Below, piece after piece: positions 45,185 through 54,549 of a stretch of 64,000 bases of DNA. The notes under the pieces are model-generated. The model had not been told where the DNA came from. It worked only from the letters and a program-made list of their open reading frames with translations, and did not search any database. How positions within the stretch are numbered: the first letter of the stretch is position 1; every line of letters starts with the position of its first letter. The translations under genes were made by a program, and so were the position numbers. This DNA comes from CAYJLA01 sp964371305 (GTDB lineage Bacteria > Bacillota_I > Bacilli_A > RFN20 > CAG-826): positions 10,168 to 74,167 of the forward strand of contig CAYJLA010000003.1 in assembly GCA_964371305.1 (NCBI GenBank). Direction: 5' to 3'.

Positions 45185-46804
45185 ATGGAAAACATTATAA
45201 AAGAGCAAAGCATTTATAAAGCACTTGCAACAAGTGCTAAAAAATTTCCAGGAAGGGTGGCTCTAGTATATCAAAAGAAAAAGTTTTACTATGCTGATGT
45301 TTTAGATAAAGTTAATGAATATGCTTATACTCTATCAAATTTAGGGTATAAAACTAATGATGTGATAACAGTTTCTTTACCAAACATACCTCAAGCAGTG
45401 TATTTGCTTTATGCAATTAATCAAATAGGTGCTATAGCAAATTTAGTGCATCCATTAATGGAAAGAGAACAACTTGAAGAAATAATGGATACTGTAGGGA
45501 GTTCTATATTGTTTACTCTTGATATAAATTATAGTAAGTTCGCAAGCTTAGAAAATAAGAAATACTCTGTGATTAGTGTTTCCCCAGTAACTGAGCTTAA
45601 TCCAATTCTTAAATTAGGGTATAAACATATTAATAAAAATAAACTTATTAGTGTTAAAGAGTTAAGTGTTAATAAAACAGATGTAAGTTTTGCTAATAAT
45701 GAAGGTTTATTTGAATATAATAATGAATTTAAAAAGGATTCCTTTTATCTACATAGTGGTGGTACAACTGGAAAAAGTAAAACAATTGCATTGTCTTCAT
45801 ATGCCTTAAATGCACTTGTGTATAATGCCCCAATTTTAGTTGATACAACAACTACAAATAATAAACATATGTTAGCGGTTTTGCCAATGTTTCATGGTTT
45901 TGGATTATGCATGGGTATTCACGCTATGCTTTCTTGCGGAGGATGCAACACCTTAATGCCTAAATTTTCTTCTGATGAATGTGTAAAATATGTTAAAAAG
46001 AATCAATTAGCTATAATAATAGGTGTTCCAACTTTATATGAAGCATTATTAAAGAATCCAGGTTTTTATGGACCTAAACTCAAAAACTTAGAAGTTGCAT
46101 TTGTTGGTGGAGATTTTGTAAGTGATGACTTAGTAAATAGATTTAATGATCGTATGAAAGAAGCAGGAAGTCGATGTCGTATGTATCAAGGATATGGGTT
46201 AACTGAAACTGTTACTGTTTTATCCGTTAACACTCATTTTGAACATAAAGACGGAACTGTTGGAAAGGTATTGCCAAATGTTAAAGTTAAAACATGCGAT
46301 ATAGAAACGCATGATGATTTACCACTTGGTGAACCAGGCGAATTATTTATTAGTGGTGAAACTTTAATGAATGGTTATAGGTTCGAAAATGAATCCGCTA
46401 ATGACAAAGTATTTTTTGTTGATGATAAAGGTGTTAAATGGGTAAAAACTGGTGACTATGGAAGGGTAGATGAAGACAATCATATTATTTTTATGCAAAG
46501 ACTTAAAAGAATAATAAAGGTAAATGGAATTAATATTTTTCCATCAGAAGTTGAAAACTTAGTTTGTTCACTTCCTTTTGTAATTGAGTCTGCGGCAATT
46601 AGTGTTGATGATGAAAAGTTTGGTAATATGATTAAATTGTTTATTACCGTTAAGAAAGACTTAGTTAACAAGAATTATATAGATGAAATTAATAGCATTA
46701 TTAAAAAACAATTGTCTGTTTATGCTGTACCTAAAGAAATTGTTATATTAGAAGAATTTCCTAAAACTTTAGTTGGAAAAATTGATACAAAAGTGTTACA
46801 ATAA
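45185..46804 (+). CDS. Adenylate-forming acyl-CoA ligase-like enzyme (copy 2, tandem paralogue)
   Basis: The same length (539 aa) and motifs as copy 1: YLHSGGTTGKSKTIALSS, YGLTET, GELFISGETLMNGY, KTGDYGRVDEDNHIIFMQRL and PKTLVGKIDTKVL. Long stretches such as TVSLPNIPQAVYLLYAINQI are almost identical between the two, so this is a tandem duplication that has since diverged. I chose ATG 45185, preceded by GAAAGG; an in-frame TTG at 45167 would add six residues. The copies may activate different acids or act as a pair. Confidence 0.85.
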   Translation: MENIIKEQSIYKALATSAKKFPGRVALVYQKKKFYYADVLDKVNEYAYTLSNLGYKTNDVITVSLPNIPQAVYLLYAINQIGAIANLVHPLMEREQLEEIMDTVGSSILFTLDINYSKFASLENKKYSVISVSPVTELNPILKLGYKHINKNKLISVKELSVNKTDVSFANNEGLFEYNNEFKKDSFYLHSGGTTGKSKTIALSSYALNALVYNAPILVDTTTTNNKHMLAVLPMFHGFGLCMGIHAMLSCGGCNTLMPKFSSDECVKYVKKNQLAIIIGVPTLYEALLKNPGFYGPKLKNLEVAFVGGDFVSDDLVNRFNDRMKEAGSRCRMYQGYGLTETVTVLSVNTHFEHKDGTVGKVLPNVKVKTCDIETHDDLPLGEPGELFISGETLMNGYRFENESANDKVFFVDDKGVKWVKTGDYGRVDEDNHIIFMQRLKRIIKVNGINIFPSEVENLVCSLPFVIESAAISVDDEKFGNMIKLFITVKKDLVNKNYIDEINSIIKKQLSVYAVPKEIVILEEFPKTLVGKIDTKVLQ

Positions 46805-46813
46805 ATTACATAT

Positions 46814-46851
46814 AAATTAATCAACATGTTTGCTATGATTAATTTAAATAT
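46814..46851 (+). terminator. Probable terminator after the ligase pair
   Basis: AAATTAATCA pairs with TGATTAATTT across a 12-base loop, and a T run follows after AAATA. The stem is AT-rich, so this is a weaker call. Confidence 0.5.
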
Positions 46852-46932
46852 TTTTTAAAAACTCTGCAAAAATGCCATTTTTATGCGGTAATTGTTAGGT
46901 TTTTATGTAAGAAATATGCAAAAGGAGAGACT

Positions 46933-47178
46933 ATGAAAGAAATTAAAATCAACTATGTTACAACAAAAAGTCCTGGGGTGGATCATCATCATTTTGCAGT
47001 TGTTGGATATGAATTCAAAAACATAAACTGCGATAATGAATATGCTTTTTTTAATGCATTGGAATCAAAATTAAGTAATCTTTCAGGAAAGTTTAAAAAG
47101 ATAGAAGAAACAATTGACTACTTTAAGAAACTTGCAAAAAGAGATTATTCCATTTGTCTCAACTTCAATAGTATTTAA
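46933..47178 (+). CDS. Small protein of unknown function
   Basis: This 81-aa protein has no membrane segment. It contains a His-rich stretch VDHHHFAVVGYEF near residues 16-28 that could bind metal, then a charged helical part (FNALESKLSNLSGKFKKIEE). A strong AAAGGAGAG site precedes the ATG and a terminator follows, so it is a real one-gene unit. I do not recognise the family. Confidence 0.65.
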   Translation: MKEIKINYVTTKSPGVDHHHFAVVGYEFKNINCDNEYAFFNALESKLSNLSGKFKKIEETIDYFKKLAKRDYSICLNFNSI

Positions 47179-47198
47179 AATCAACGAACATTAATATG

Positions 47199-47225
47199 GA
47201 TGCAATTTTTTTTGCATCTTTTTTT
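47199..47225 (+). terminator. Intrinsic terminator
   Basis: GATGCAA pairs with TTGCATC around a T-rich loop and is followed by a T run, 20 bases after the small protein's stop. Confidence 0.75.
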
Positions 47226-47273
47226 ATGAATGTTCAAAATATATTACAATTATGTGATATTTCAATTATTTTA

Positions 47274-47282
47274 TGTTAAAAT
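47274..47282 (+). promoter_or_regulatory. Extended -10 upstream of the ABC transporter
   Basis: TGTTAAAAT has the TGn extension and hexamer TAAAAT at 47277-47282, 17 bases before the ATG at 47300. GAGGG lies between as a weak ribosome-binding site. Confidence 0.4.
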
Positions 47283-47299
47283 AAGAATGAGGGTAAAAT

Positions 47300-48004
47300 A
47301 TGGCACAAGTCAGTTTAAAAAATGTTTCAAAAATTTATAATAAGGGTTTACAAAATGAAGTTCAAGCCTTAAAAAATATTTCTCTTGATATAGAAGAAGG
47401 TGAATTTGTAGTTATTTTAGGTATGTCAGGTGCAGGAAAATCAACATTATTGAACATACTTGGAGGAATGGATTCTCTTACTAGTGGAACTTTTATTGTG
47501 CACGATAGAGTAATATCAGACTTAAAGGAAAATGAGCTATCAAAATATAGGAAAGATGATGTTGGATTTGTATTTCAATTTTATAATCTTATGCCGAATT
47601 TGACAGCTTATGAAAACGTTATGCTTGCAGAGTCTATTTCCCCAAAACCATTAGACTCAAGGGAAATGCTTGAAGCTGTAGGATTATCTGGGAGAGAAAA
47701 CAATTTTCCTTCTCAATTATCTGGTGGGGAACAACAAAGAGTATCTATTGCAAGGGCCGCAGTAAAAAATCCAACGCTATTACTATGTGATGAACCAACT
47801 GGAGCGCTAGACTCTAAAACTGGAGCAAGTGTTTTAAAACTACTACTAAGATTAAATAAACAATTTAAGAAAACCGTACTTATAGTTACGCATAATGCAA
47901 AAATTGCAAAAATTGCAAAGCGCGTTATTCGTGTACAAGATGGTGAAGTTGTAGAAGATTTTAAAAATGAAAAGGTAACTAATGTTGAAAATATAGTATG
48001 GTAA
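47300..48004 (+). CDS. ABC transporter ATPase (MacB/LolD type)
   Basis: This 234-aa ATPase has Walker A GMSGAGKST at 41-49, Q-loop VGFVFQFYNLMPNLTAYENV near 93-112, signature LSGGEQQRVSIARA near 139-152 and Walker B LLLCDEPTGALDS. The sequence class is that of ATPases paired with FtsX-like permeases, which use ATP for mechanical work at the membrane more than bulk transport. The stop overlaps the permease start (ATGGTAA), so translation is coupled. Confidence 0.92.
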   Translation: MAQVSLKNVSKIYNKGLQNEVQALKNISLDIEEGEFVVILGMSGAGKSTLLNILGGMDSLTSGTFIVHDRVISDLKENELSKYRKDDVGFVFQFYNLMPNLTAYENVMLAESISPKPLDSREMLEAVGLSGRENNFPSQLSGGEQQRVSIARAAVKNPTLLLCDEPTGALDSKTGASVLKLLLRLNKQFKKTVLIVTHNAKIAKIAKRVIRVQDGEVVEDFKNEKVTNVENIVW

Positions 48005-50784
48005 AAAGCATGTCTTTATCTAAAATACTCAATAGAAAGATTAGAAGAAATCTGCTTTCTAATTTAACGCAATATATTGCTGTTATTCTTATTACCGGTA
48101 TTGCTATGACATTGCTTCTAGGGTTACAAGCCAGCGCTGAAGCTTTTGAAAATCGTGTGAACCAACTTTATAAAGAAGGTAACATGGCTGATATTTGGAC
48201 TACCACTAGTGTATATGATTCAACTGATAAAGATGAAATCGAAAAAATACTTGGAGAAGAAAGCGTAACCGAAGAAAGATTATCTGTTGGAGCAAGATTA
48301 AATGGTGGAGCAGCCAATGCACTTATATATAAAGAAATGCCAACTATATCCAAACCTGTTGAAAGCGAATTATTGCAACAGAAGGATTTTTTTATCGTAG
48401 ATGATTCGATCTATCAATCAGGAGTTGCAAGTTTGCCAGAAAAATGGGTCGATCCTAGTGGTGGGTTACCATCTGTCGATGTTGATATTTCTATGACTGC
48501 TGTTAACTATGTATTTGATGACATTGACAAACAACTTCAAGATTTAAACAATTCAAATGAGTCAAGTAATGTTGATTTTTTATTGAATTTCATAATGGAA
48601 AATCCGCAATGGGTTTTTGATAATTTTCCTGAAATAACTAATATATCAGAGTTAATAGAAGTATTAGATCCTACCACATTGCCTAATGAAGATGAAATTA
48701 ATGAATTAATGAATCAAGGTCATGTAAAGTTTTTTGATTCAATTGTTGCTGAAGAAACAGCAGATTATAAACCGTCAAATGTATTTAATCAACCGTACTT
48801 ATCATTAGATTTCAAAATCACCGGAACAATGTTATTTCCTGAAAATGTTCAAAGAAGCGCTACAGCATCTCCTAATTTTTTATTAAGTAATTCATTGTTT
48901 ATGAACGGTATAGATACACTTTTTGACCAAAACTTTAATGTTTCATCTTCTAATGATGACTTAATCAATGTTTCTGATTTACTTAATGTTTACATCTATG
49001 ACTTGTATATTTCAGGAATTAAAGAATATGCATTTAACACCAACCAATACACATCTAAAGTTCCTTCAAGTGATAGTTTAACTCATAAAAAATTAAGGAC
49101 AGACATTGATAATTACTTCGCCAATAAAGAAACAAATAATTTATTATTGTGTGTTGACATTGAAAACTTTCCAAGTAATTTAGTTGTTCAAAGTGATATA
49201 ACACAATCTAAACAATTTACTATTATTTTTCCATCAATATTCTTTCTTGTTGCTATTCTTGTTGTTTTAACAACTACGAGTCAAATTATTTTAAAAGAGC
49301 GAAGTCAAATTGGCACTATGAAGGCTCTAGGTATAAGTAAAGGAGCGATTATTCGTCATTATTTAACACTTACATTGCTTGTTGTTGCTATTGGTTGTGT
49401 TCTTGGAATGATACTGGGACCATTTATATTACCCTCTTTATTAAACATAAAATATAGTTTGCTATATGTTATTCCTGCAAACTCATATGTATTCCCATTC
49501 ACTTATGCAATTATATCGCTTGCAATACTTGGTACACTTGTATCTTTAGTAACGTATTTAATCGTAAGAAAAGAAGCTGCTGCACGTCCTGTAGTTTCAA
49601 TGAGAGCAAAAGAAAGAAAGTCTCTTAAAGTTGCTGATCACCATAAAAAACCTTCAAAAAAACTATCTTTTAAAATGGCAATCAGGAATATAAGACTTTC
49701 GATTGCTAGAAGCGCAATGGTCGTAGTGGGCGTTATTGGGTGTACTGCTTTATTAGTTTGTGGATTTGGAATTAATGACACCATATATTATGGGATTGAT
49801 TTAGAATTCTCAACTGTATTAAATAGTGATGCAGTAGCAACATATTCAATACCGAGTGGCGAGTCAAGAAAAAGTGAACTAGAAGCAATCGAAGGTATCG
49901 CCTATGTTGAGGAATATGCAACGCTTCCAACAACTATTTCAGGTGATAAGTTCATGTCAACATTTGTTTACTGTTTGCCTGAGAATTATACAATATTTAA
50001 TACTGAAGGAAAATATAACATAACAGATGATGTCTTGATTACAACTAAAGTTGCAAGAGAAAGTGATTTAGGTATTGGCGATACAATTTCCTTCACTGTC
50101 TTAGGTAAAAATTATACTGGGAAGATAGGTTATGTGATGGAGTCTTTTTATTCGCAAGGAATTTTTCTTAACACAGGATATGGAGAATACACAAATTTAA
50201 GTGGTTTAAAAACACGAGCCTGGGTTAATTTCGATAAAGATGCAAATGTCGATGAAGTTATTAGTTCGGTTATAGGCGAAACAAACAGTGAAGGTGAAAT
50301 TACAAAGAATGGAATTGAAGGAGTTACTGTATTTGAAACTAAAGAAGAATCCGTTAAAGAAATACAACATATTATGTCATCGGTTTCCACAATGACGTCA
50401 GCTGTGTTAATTTTTGCAATTTTACTAGCGATAGTGGTTTTATATAATTTAGCATTATTAAATTTTAACGAAAGATATCGTGATATAGCGACATTAAAAG
50501 TGCTAGGATTCTCTCATTTTCAAATCGGACTAAGTTTGTTTTATGAAATTATGATATTAACAACTCTAGGAATAGGTATTGGATTATTGTTTGGCTTACC
50601 TATGGAAATTCTTGTATTAAGTGTAAATCAAACTGCATTGCTAGAGTTTATATATTATGTGTCAATAAATAGTTATATTTATAGTTTTTTAATTACCATT
50701 TTAACTGCAATTGGAGTAAACTTATTCTTAGGTAGGTTAACTAAAGAAGTTAAAATGGTTGAATCACTAAAATCAGTAGAATAA
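47998..50784 (+). CDS. FtsX-like ABC permease with large extracellular domains
   Basis: This 928-aa protein has a membrane segment near 20-45, a large outer domain (about 45-400), three membrane segments near 410-520 (FTIIFPSIFFLVAILVVLTT, ATLLVVAIGC region), a cytoplasmic loop, another segment near 570 (MVVVGVIGCTALLVCGFGIN), a second outer domain and three last segments from about 795. KERSQIGTMKALGISKGAII and RYRDIATLKVLGFSHFQIG are the FtsX coupling motifs. This double layout is typical of Gram-positive permeases linked to antimicrobial resistance or lipoprotein handling; the cargo is unknown. Confidence 0.85.
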   Translation: MVKSMSLSKILNRKIRRNLLSNLTQYIAVILITGIAMTLLLGLQASAEAFENRVNQLYKEGNMADIWTTTSVYDSTDKDEIEKILGEESVTEERLSVGARLNGGAANALIYKEMPTISKPVESELLQQKDFFIVDDSIYQSGVASLPEKWVDPSGGLPSVDVDISMTAVNYVFDDIDKQLQDLNNSNESSNVDFLLNFIMENPQWVFDNFPEITNISELIEVLDPTTLPNEDEINELMNQGHVKFFDSIVAEETADYKPSNVFNQPYLSLDFKITGTMLFPENVQRSATASPNFLLSNSLFMNGIDTLFDQNFNVSSSNDDLINVSDLLNVYIYDLYISGIKEYAFNTNQYTSKVPSSDSLTHKKLRTDIDNYFANKETNNLLLCVDIENFPSNLVVQSDITQSKQFTIIFPSIFFLVAILVVLTTTSQIILKERSQIGTMKALGISKGAIIRHYLTLTLLVVAIGCVLGMILGPFILPSLLNIKYSLLYVIPANSYVFPFTYAIISLAILGTLVSLVTYLIVRKEAAARPVVSMRAKERKSLKVADHHKKPSKKLSFKMAIRNIRLSIARSAMVVVGVIGCTALLVCGFGINDTIYYGIDLEFSTVLNSDAVATYSIPSGESRKSELEAIEGIAYVEEYATLPTTISGDKFMSTFVYCLPENYTIFNTEGKYNITDDVLITTKVARESDLGIGDTISFTVLGKNYTGKIGYVMESFYSQGIFLNTGYGEYTNLSGLKTRAWVNFDKDANVDEVISSVIGETNSEGEITKNGIEGVTVFETKEESVKEIQHIMSSVSTMTSAVLIFAILLAIVVLYNLALLNFNERYRDIATLKVLGFSHFQIGLSLFYEIMILTTLGIGIGLLFGLPMEILVLSVNQTALLEFIYYVSINSYIYSFLITILTAIGVNLFLGRLTKEVKMVESLKSVE

Positions 50785-50796
50785 AAGGAGAAATAC

Positions 50797-52071
50797 ATGA
50801 ATAGAATTTTATTAAGAAATGCACTAATACTCGATATGGAAACAATCGAAGTATATAAAGGTGAAGTAATTGTTGATAATAATATAATCGAATATGTAGG
50901 TCCTGCTGCCAAACGTGGTGGAACTTTTACTAGAACAATAAATTGTGAAGGTAATTTATTAATGCCTGGTTTCAAAAATGTACATACTCATTCAGCAATG
51001 ACATTTTTAAGAAGCTATGCTGACGACTTACCTCTTAAAGAATGGTTATATGATTTTGTTTTTCCAAAAGAGGCAAACTTACAAAAAGGAGACGTTTATC
51101 ATTTATCAAAAGTTGCGTACTTAGAGTATTTAACAAGTGGTGTAACAACTATTTTTGATATGTATTATTTTCCAGATGAAATTGTTCAAAGTTCAATTGA
51201 TTTTGGTATGAGAACTGTTGTTTGCGGTACAATAAGTAAACATTCAGGATCTACTAAAGTACTAGAAAAAGAATATAACGAATATAACAACAAGCATGAA
51301 CTTATTTCCTTAAAGTTAGGTTTTCATGCGGAGTATACAATAGATGAAAAAATGCTTATGGAATTGAGTAAACTTTCAAATAAACTTAAAGAACCTGTTT
51401 TTTGCCATATAAGCGAAACTCAAAATGAAGTTGAAGGATGCAAACAACGTCACAGTGGTTTAACTCCTCCTGAATACTTAGATAGTTTAGGTTTATTTAA
51501 CTACGGAGGCGGTGGTTTTCATTGCACATACTTTACAGAAAATGACATTGAAATATTCAAAAATAGAAATTGTTACGCTGTAACATGCCCTGGAAGCAAT
51601 GCTAAGCTTGCTAGTGGAATGGCACCTGTTTTGAATATACATAATAAAGGAGTAAATGTTGCTATTGGTACGGACGGACCTGCATCAAATAACTCCTTAG
51701 ACATGTTTAAAGAAATGCAACTTGTATGTTATAAACAAAAATTGCTTCATAATGATCCTTCAGTAATGGATGCTGAAGAAGTATTAAAATTTGCAACTGT
51801 TAATGGGGCAAAAATGCTTGGTTTAGATCAAACAATGTATTTAAAAGAAGGTTACTTGGCTGATATAATCATGATTGATTTATCAAAACCTAGTATGCAA
51901 CCTATAAATAACATCGTAAAAAATATTGTTTATAGTGGTGGAAAAGACATTGTTAAAATGACCATGATTAATGGCAGAATACTTTATTATGATGGAAAAT
52001 TTAATTTGAATGAAAGTCTTGATGTTATATATAAAAATGCTCAGGAAGTGAGCGAAAGGTTAAAAAAGTAG
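50797..52071 (+). CDS. Amidohydrolase, MTA/SAH deaminase-like
   Basis: This 424-aa metal-dependent hydrolase has the zinc-binding NVHTHSAM (His63, His65), then FLRSYADDLPLKEWLYDFVF, an aminohydrolase phrase shared with MtaD, SAH deaminase and TrzA proteins. Further ligands are LGFHAEYTIDE near 183, HISETQNEVEGC near 206 and IGTDGPASNNSLDMFKEMQL near 290 with the catalytic Asp. It likely deaminates an adenosine-type thioether or a related compound in purine or methyl recycling. AAAAGGAG precedes the ATG. It begins 12 bases after the permease gene and 1 base before ldh. Confidence 0.85.
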   Translation: MNRILLRNALILDMETIEVYKGEVIVDNNIIEYVGPAAKRGGTFTRTINCEGNLLMPGFKNVHTHSAMTFLRSYADDLPLKEWLYDFVFPKEANLQKGDVYHLSKVAYLEYLTSGVTTIFDMYYFPDEIVQSSIDFGMRTVVCGTISKHSGSTKVLEKEYNEYNNKHELISLKLGFHAEYTIDEKMLMELSKLSNKLKEPVFCHISETQNEVEGCKQRHSGLTPPEYLDSLGLFNYGGGGFHCTYFTENDIEIFKNRNCYAVTCPGSNAKLASGMAPVLNIHNKGVNVAIGTDGPASNNSLDMFKEMQLVCYKQKLLHNDPSVMDAEEVLKFATVNGAKMLGLDQTMYLKEGYLADIIMIDLSKPSMQPINNIVKNIVYSGGKDIVKMTMINGRILYYDGKFNLNESLDVIYKNAQEVSERLKK

Positions 52072-52072
52072 T

Positions 52073-53032
52073 ATGGTTAACAGAAGAAAAGTAGTTATTA
52101 TTGGCGATGGAGCGGTTGGTTCAACAACTGCTTACACATTATTTTTGACTGATATTGCAACTGATATAGTCATCATTGATGTAAATAAAAAGAAAGTAGT
52201 TGGCGATGTATTAGATATGCAACACGGAATGAGTTTAATTAATCCTAAAAATATAAAAGCTGGTGAGTATAAGGACGTTAAGGGAGCTCAAATAGTTGTT
52301 ATTACTGCTGGTGTTGGACAAAAACCTGGTGAAACAAGATTAGATTTGTTAAAAAGAAATATTTCTGTTTTCGACAACATTATAGACAACATGAAGCCTT
52401 ATTTAGACGAAGGCAGCATTATTTTGATAGTTACTAATCCAGTAGATATTTTAACTTATTACACATATAAAAAGCTTAATTTACCTTCTTCGCGCGTTAT
52501 CGGCAGTGGAACAGTTTTAGATACAGCTAGACAAAAATTACTAATTTCACAAATGACAAAAATTGATCCAAGAAACGTACACACATTTGTTGTTGGTGAA
52601 CATGGTGATAGTGAAGTAAGTGCATTTTCATCTTCAAGGGTTGGTGGTGTTGAATTAGTTAAGTATATGGAAAAAAACTGTGAAACTGAAAATTGCGTTG
52701 AAAAAGATTTAAATAAACTTCATGAAAGTGTAAAAAACGCAGCTTATGAAATCATTGACGCTAAAGGTGCTACTTTTTATGCTGTTGCAATGGCTGTAGT
52801 AAGAATTATTGGTACTATAATCAATAACACAAACTCTGTATTAACAGTATCGACATATGTTGAATCATACTTTGATGGAGAAATTAAAGATGTATACTTT
52901 GCGCTACCTTGTAAATTGAATGCAAAGGGTATTGAGCAGATTATTGATATTGATTATAACAAGGATGAAAAGGCCGGTCTTATTAAATCAGCTAATACTC
53001 TAAAAACGCTTATTAATGAATTAGGTATTTAA
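52073..53032 (+). CDS. ldh: L-lactate dehydrogenase
   Basis: This 319-aa enzyme reduces pyruvate to L-lactate with NADH. NAD loop GDGAVGSTTAYTL at 11-23, Asp at the end of strand 2 (IVIIDVNKKK), substrate loop GVGQKPGETRLDLLKRN near 82-98 (the Gln of GQKPGETR favours lactate over malate), VTNPVDILTYY near 123 and catalytic His in VVGEHGDSEVSAFSS near 177. It shares a transcript with the amidohydrolase. With adhE and the hydrogenase it defines mixed fermentation. Confidence 0.93.
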   Translation: MVNRRKVVIIGDGAVGSTTAYTLFLTDIATDIVIIDVNKKKVVGDVLDMQHGMSLINPKNIKAGEYKDVKGAQIVVITAGVGQKPGETRLDLLKRNISVFDNIIDNMKPYLDEGSIILIVTNPVDILTYYTYKKLNLPSSRVIGSGTVLDTARQKLLISQMTKIDPRNVHTFVVGEHGDSEVSAFSSSRVGGVELVKYMEKNCETENCVEKDLNKLHESVKNAAYEIIDAKGATFYAVAMAVVRIIGTIINNTNSVLTVSTYVESYFDGEIKDVYFALPCKLNAKGIEQIIDIDYNKDEKAGLIKSANTLKTLINELGI

Positions 53033-53054
53033 TAAAAATATATTTTTGATTAGG

Positions 53055-54164
53055 TTATTCGCCTGAATACAGTTTTTCTATGTCTAAATATTTATCCATG
53101 AATGCATTAAATAATGGTTCATAGTATTTGTTATAGTGTACGCCTGACCAATAATAATAAATAGAACCATCATCTAAAGGATATTCAGTTATTTCATTCT
53201 TAGATACTTCCATACCTTGTAAAACGTTAAGTTCTACATTTTCTTCATAATTTGTATACAACTTACGTTCCTCAGTAAAATAAGACGTTTTTACTATGTA
53301 TTTTTCGCCCTCTTTAGCAATTGTGTCATTTCCATAAACAAACATATCTTTGACGTTGTTTAACATATCAAATGAACCACGAGGACTAATGTGTTGGATA
53401 GTTGGAACATATCCACTTCCATAACCGAGTATTGGATTTGAATTTACAGACAAACCAAATTTGTCTTTAAAAGCGGTGTAAGACGCATTATCAACATTTC
53501 CTTCAGCATCAAGCCTAATTCCTTCAACATCTAAATCTATATAATATAAAACACCATTTACTTCATTATTGTACCAATAATTTTTTAATGCCAATCTTTC
53601 CATTATGTTGCAATCTGGACACCCAGAACGAGAAAAATATATATTGAAGTCATCATAGCCTGAATACATTGTAGTAAGAATTTCTTCATTAATTTCAATT
53701 ACGGTAGGAGTTTTTACAAGTGTTTCTATCCAAGTTTTAAAGTTTTCATAATTTAAAAATATATCACTATCTACGTCAGTTTCTTCGTATTTTTTAACAC
53801 CTTTATCAAAAATTGAAAGCGTTTGACTTTCTTCTTTTAGAGTAAGGCCAAATTTATCATCTACATCATCAAACTCAGTGTATATAATTTTATATATTTT
53901 TAAACCAGTTTCTTTAATATACTTATTCAAGATACCTGCTTCGAACATATCCCAAGACGCACAAGCGCAATCAGGATATTGAACTAATATAAAAGAAAAC
54001 TTGTTTGTAACAAGCGTATCAAGAGTCCCATAATTAATTTCTACACTCTCCTCTAATAATTTAGAACCAAATATTGTGTCGACCTTATTTTCGGCAGGTT
54101 GACATGCAGTAGCACCTACTCCTAATAGTAACAGTGGTAAAAACATTAATTTACTTAATCTCAT
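53055..54164 (-). CDS. Lipoprotein with thioredoxin-like CxxC region
   Basis: The start MRLSKLMFLPLLLLGVGATA followed by Cys21 is a lipoprotein signal, so the 369-aa protein should be tethered outside. Two short segments look thioredoxin-like: FILVQYPDCACASWDMFEAG near 57-76 and IYFSRSGCPDCNIMERLALK near 174-193, the latter with a CPDC motif after a beta-strand. This suggests two thioredoxin-fold domains, perhaps handling extracellular disulfides. I do not recognise a named family. AGAGGAA precedes the ATG. Confidence 0.65.
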   Translation of the reverse strand: MRLSKLMFLPLLLLGVGATACQPAENKVDTIFGSKLLEESVEINYGTLDTLVTNKFSFILVQYPDCACASWDMFEAGILNKYIKETGLKIYKIIYTEFDDVDDKFGLTLKEESQTLSIFDKGVKKYEETDVDSDIFLNYENFKTWIETLVKTPTVIEINEEILTTMYSGYDDFNIYFSRSGCPDCNIMERLALKNYWYNNEVNGVLYYIDLDVEGIRLDAEGNVDNASYTAFKDKFGLSVNSNPILGYGSGYVPTIQHISPRGSFDMLNNVKDMFVYGNDTIAKEGEKYIVKTSYFTEERKLYTNYEENVELNVLQGMEVSKNEITEYPLDDGSIYYYWSGVHYNKYYEPLFNAFMDKYLDIEKLYSGE

Positions 54165-54549
54165 AATTATTCCTCTTTATCATTATATGATAATTTTGAT
54201 TAGAAAACAAAATAAAATATTCTGTCAAAAAAATATATAAAAAGACGTTATTTTTATAACAAAAAAACGACGAAAAAAAACGTTAAAAAAAATGAAGAAA
54301 AAAAACGCAAAAAAAATTGAATGATTCTTTTGCAATTTTTTAGTCGAAAAAATCATGAAATTCTTTCGATAGTGCCGATAGAATGTCAGTTTTTTGAAAT
54401 TCAAAAAAACAATCCAAAAAACGTTTAAAAAAATATGCTAAAAAAAGTGCTTGTTTTTTGTTTAAAAATGCCTTACTTTTTTATTTGTACTTTTTTCTTT
54501 CAACTGATGAGAAAATTTTGTACATTTTCTAATTAAGGAGGAATACGAT
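54165..54549 (+). promoter_or_regulatory. A-tract-rich intergenic region upstream of potABCD
   Basis: This 385-base stretch holds no gene. A7-A8 runs are centred near 54264, 54276, 54288, 54301 and 54312, about one helical turn apart, and further A and T runs follow to about 54460. Several runs end in CG. Such phasing usually bends DNA. TTGTAC and TTTGTACATTTT occur near the 3' end, and TAAGGAGGA lies before potA. No -35/-10 pair stands out, so the exact promoter is not assigned. Confidence 0.5.

Noticed and set aside
43544..46804. Tandem duplication as an assembly artefact
   Set aside because: The two copies differ at many residues along their whole length and have distinct flanks, so they are true diverged paralogues.
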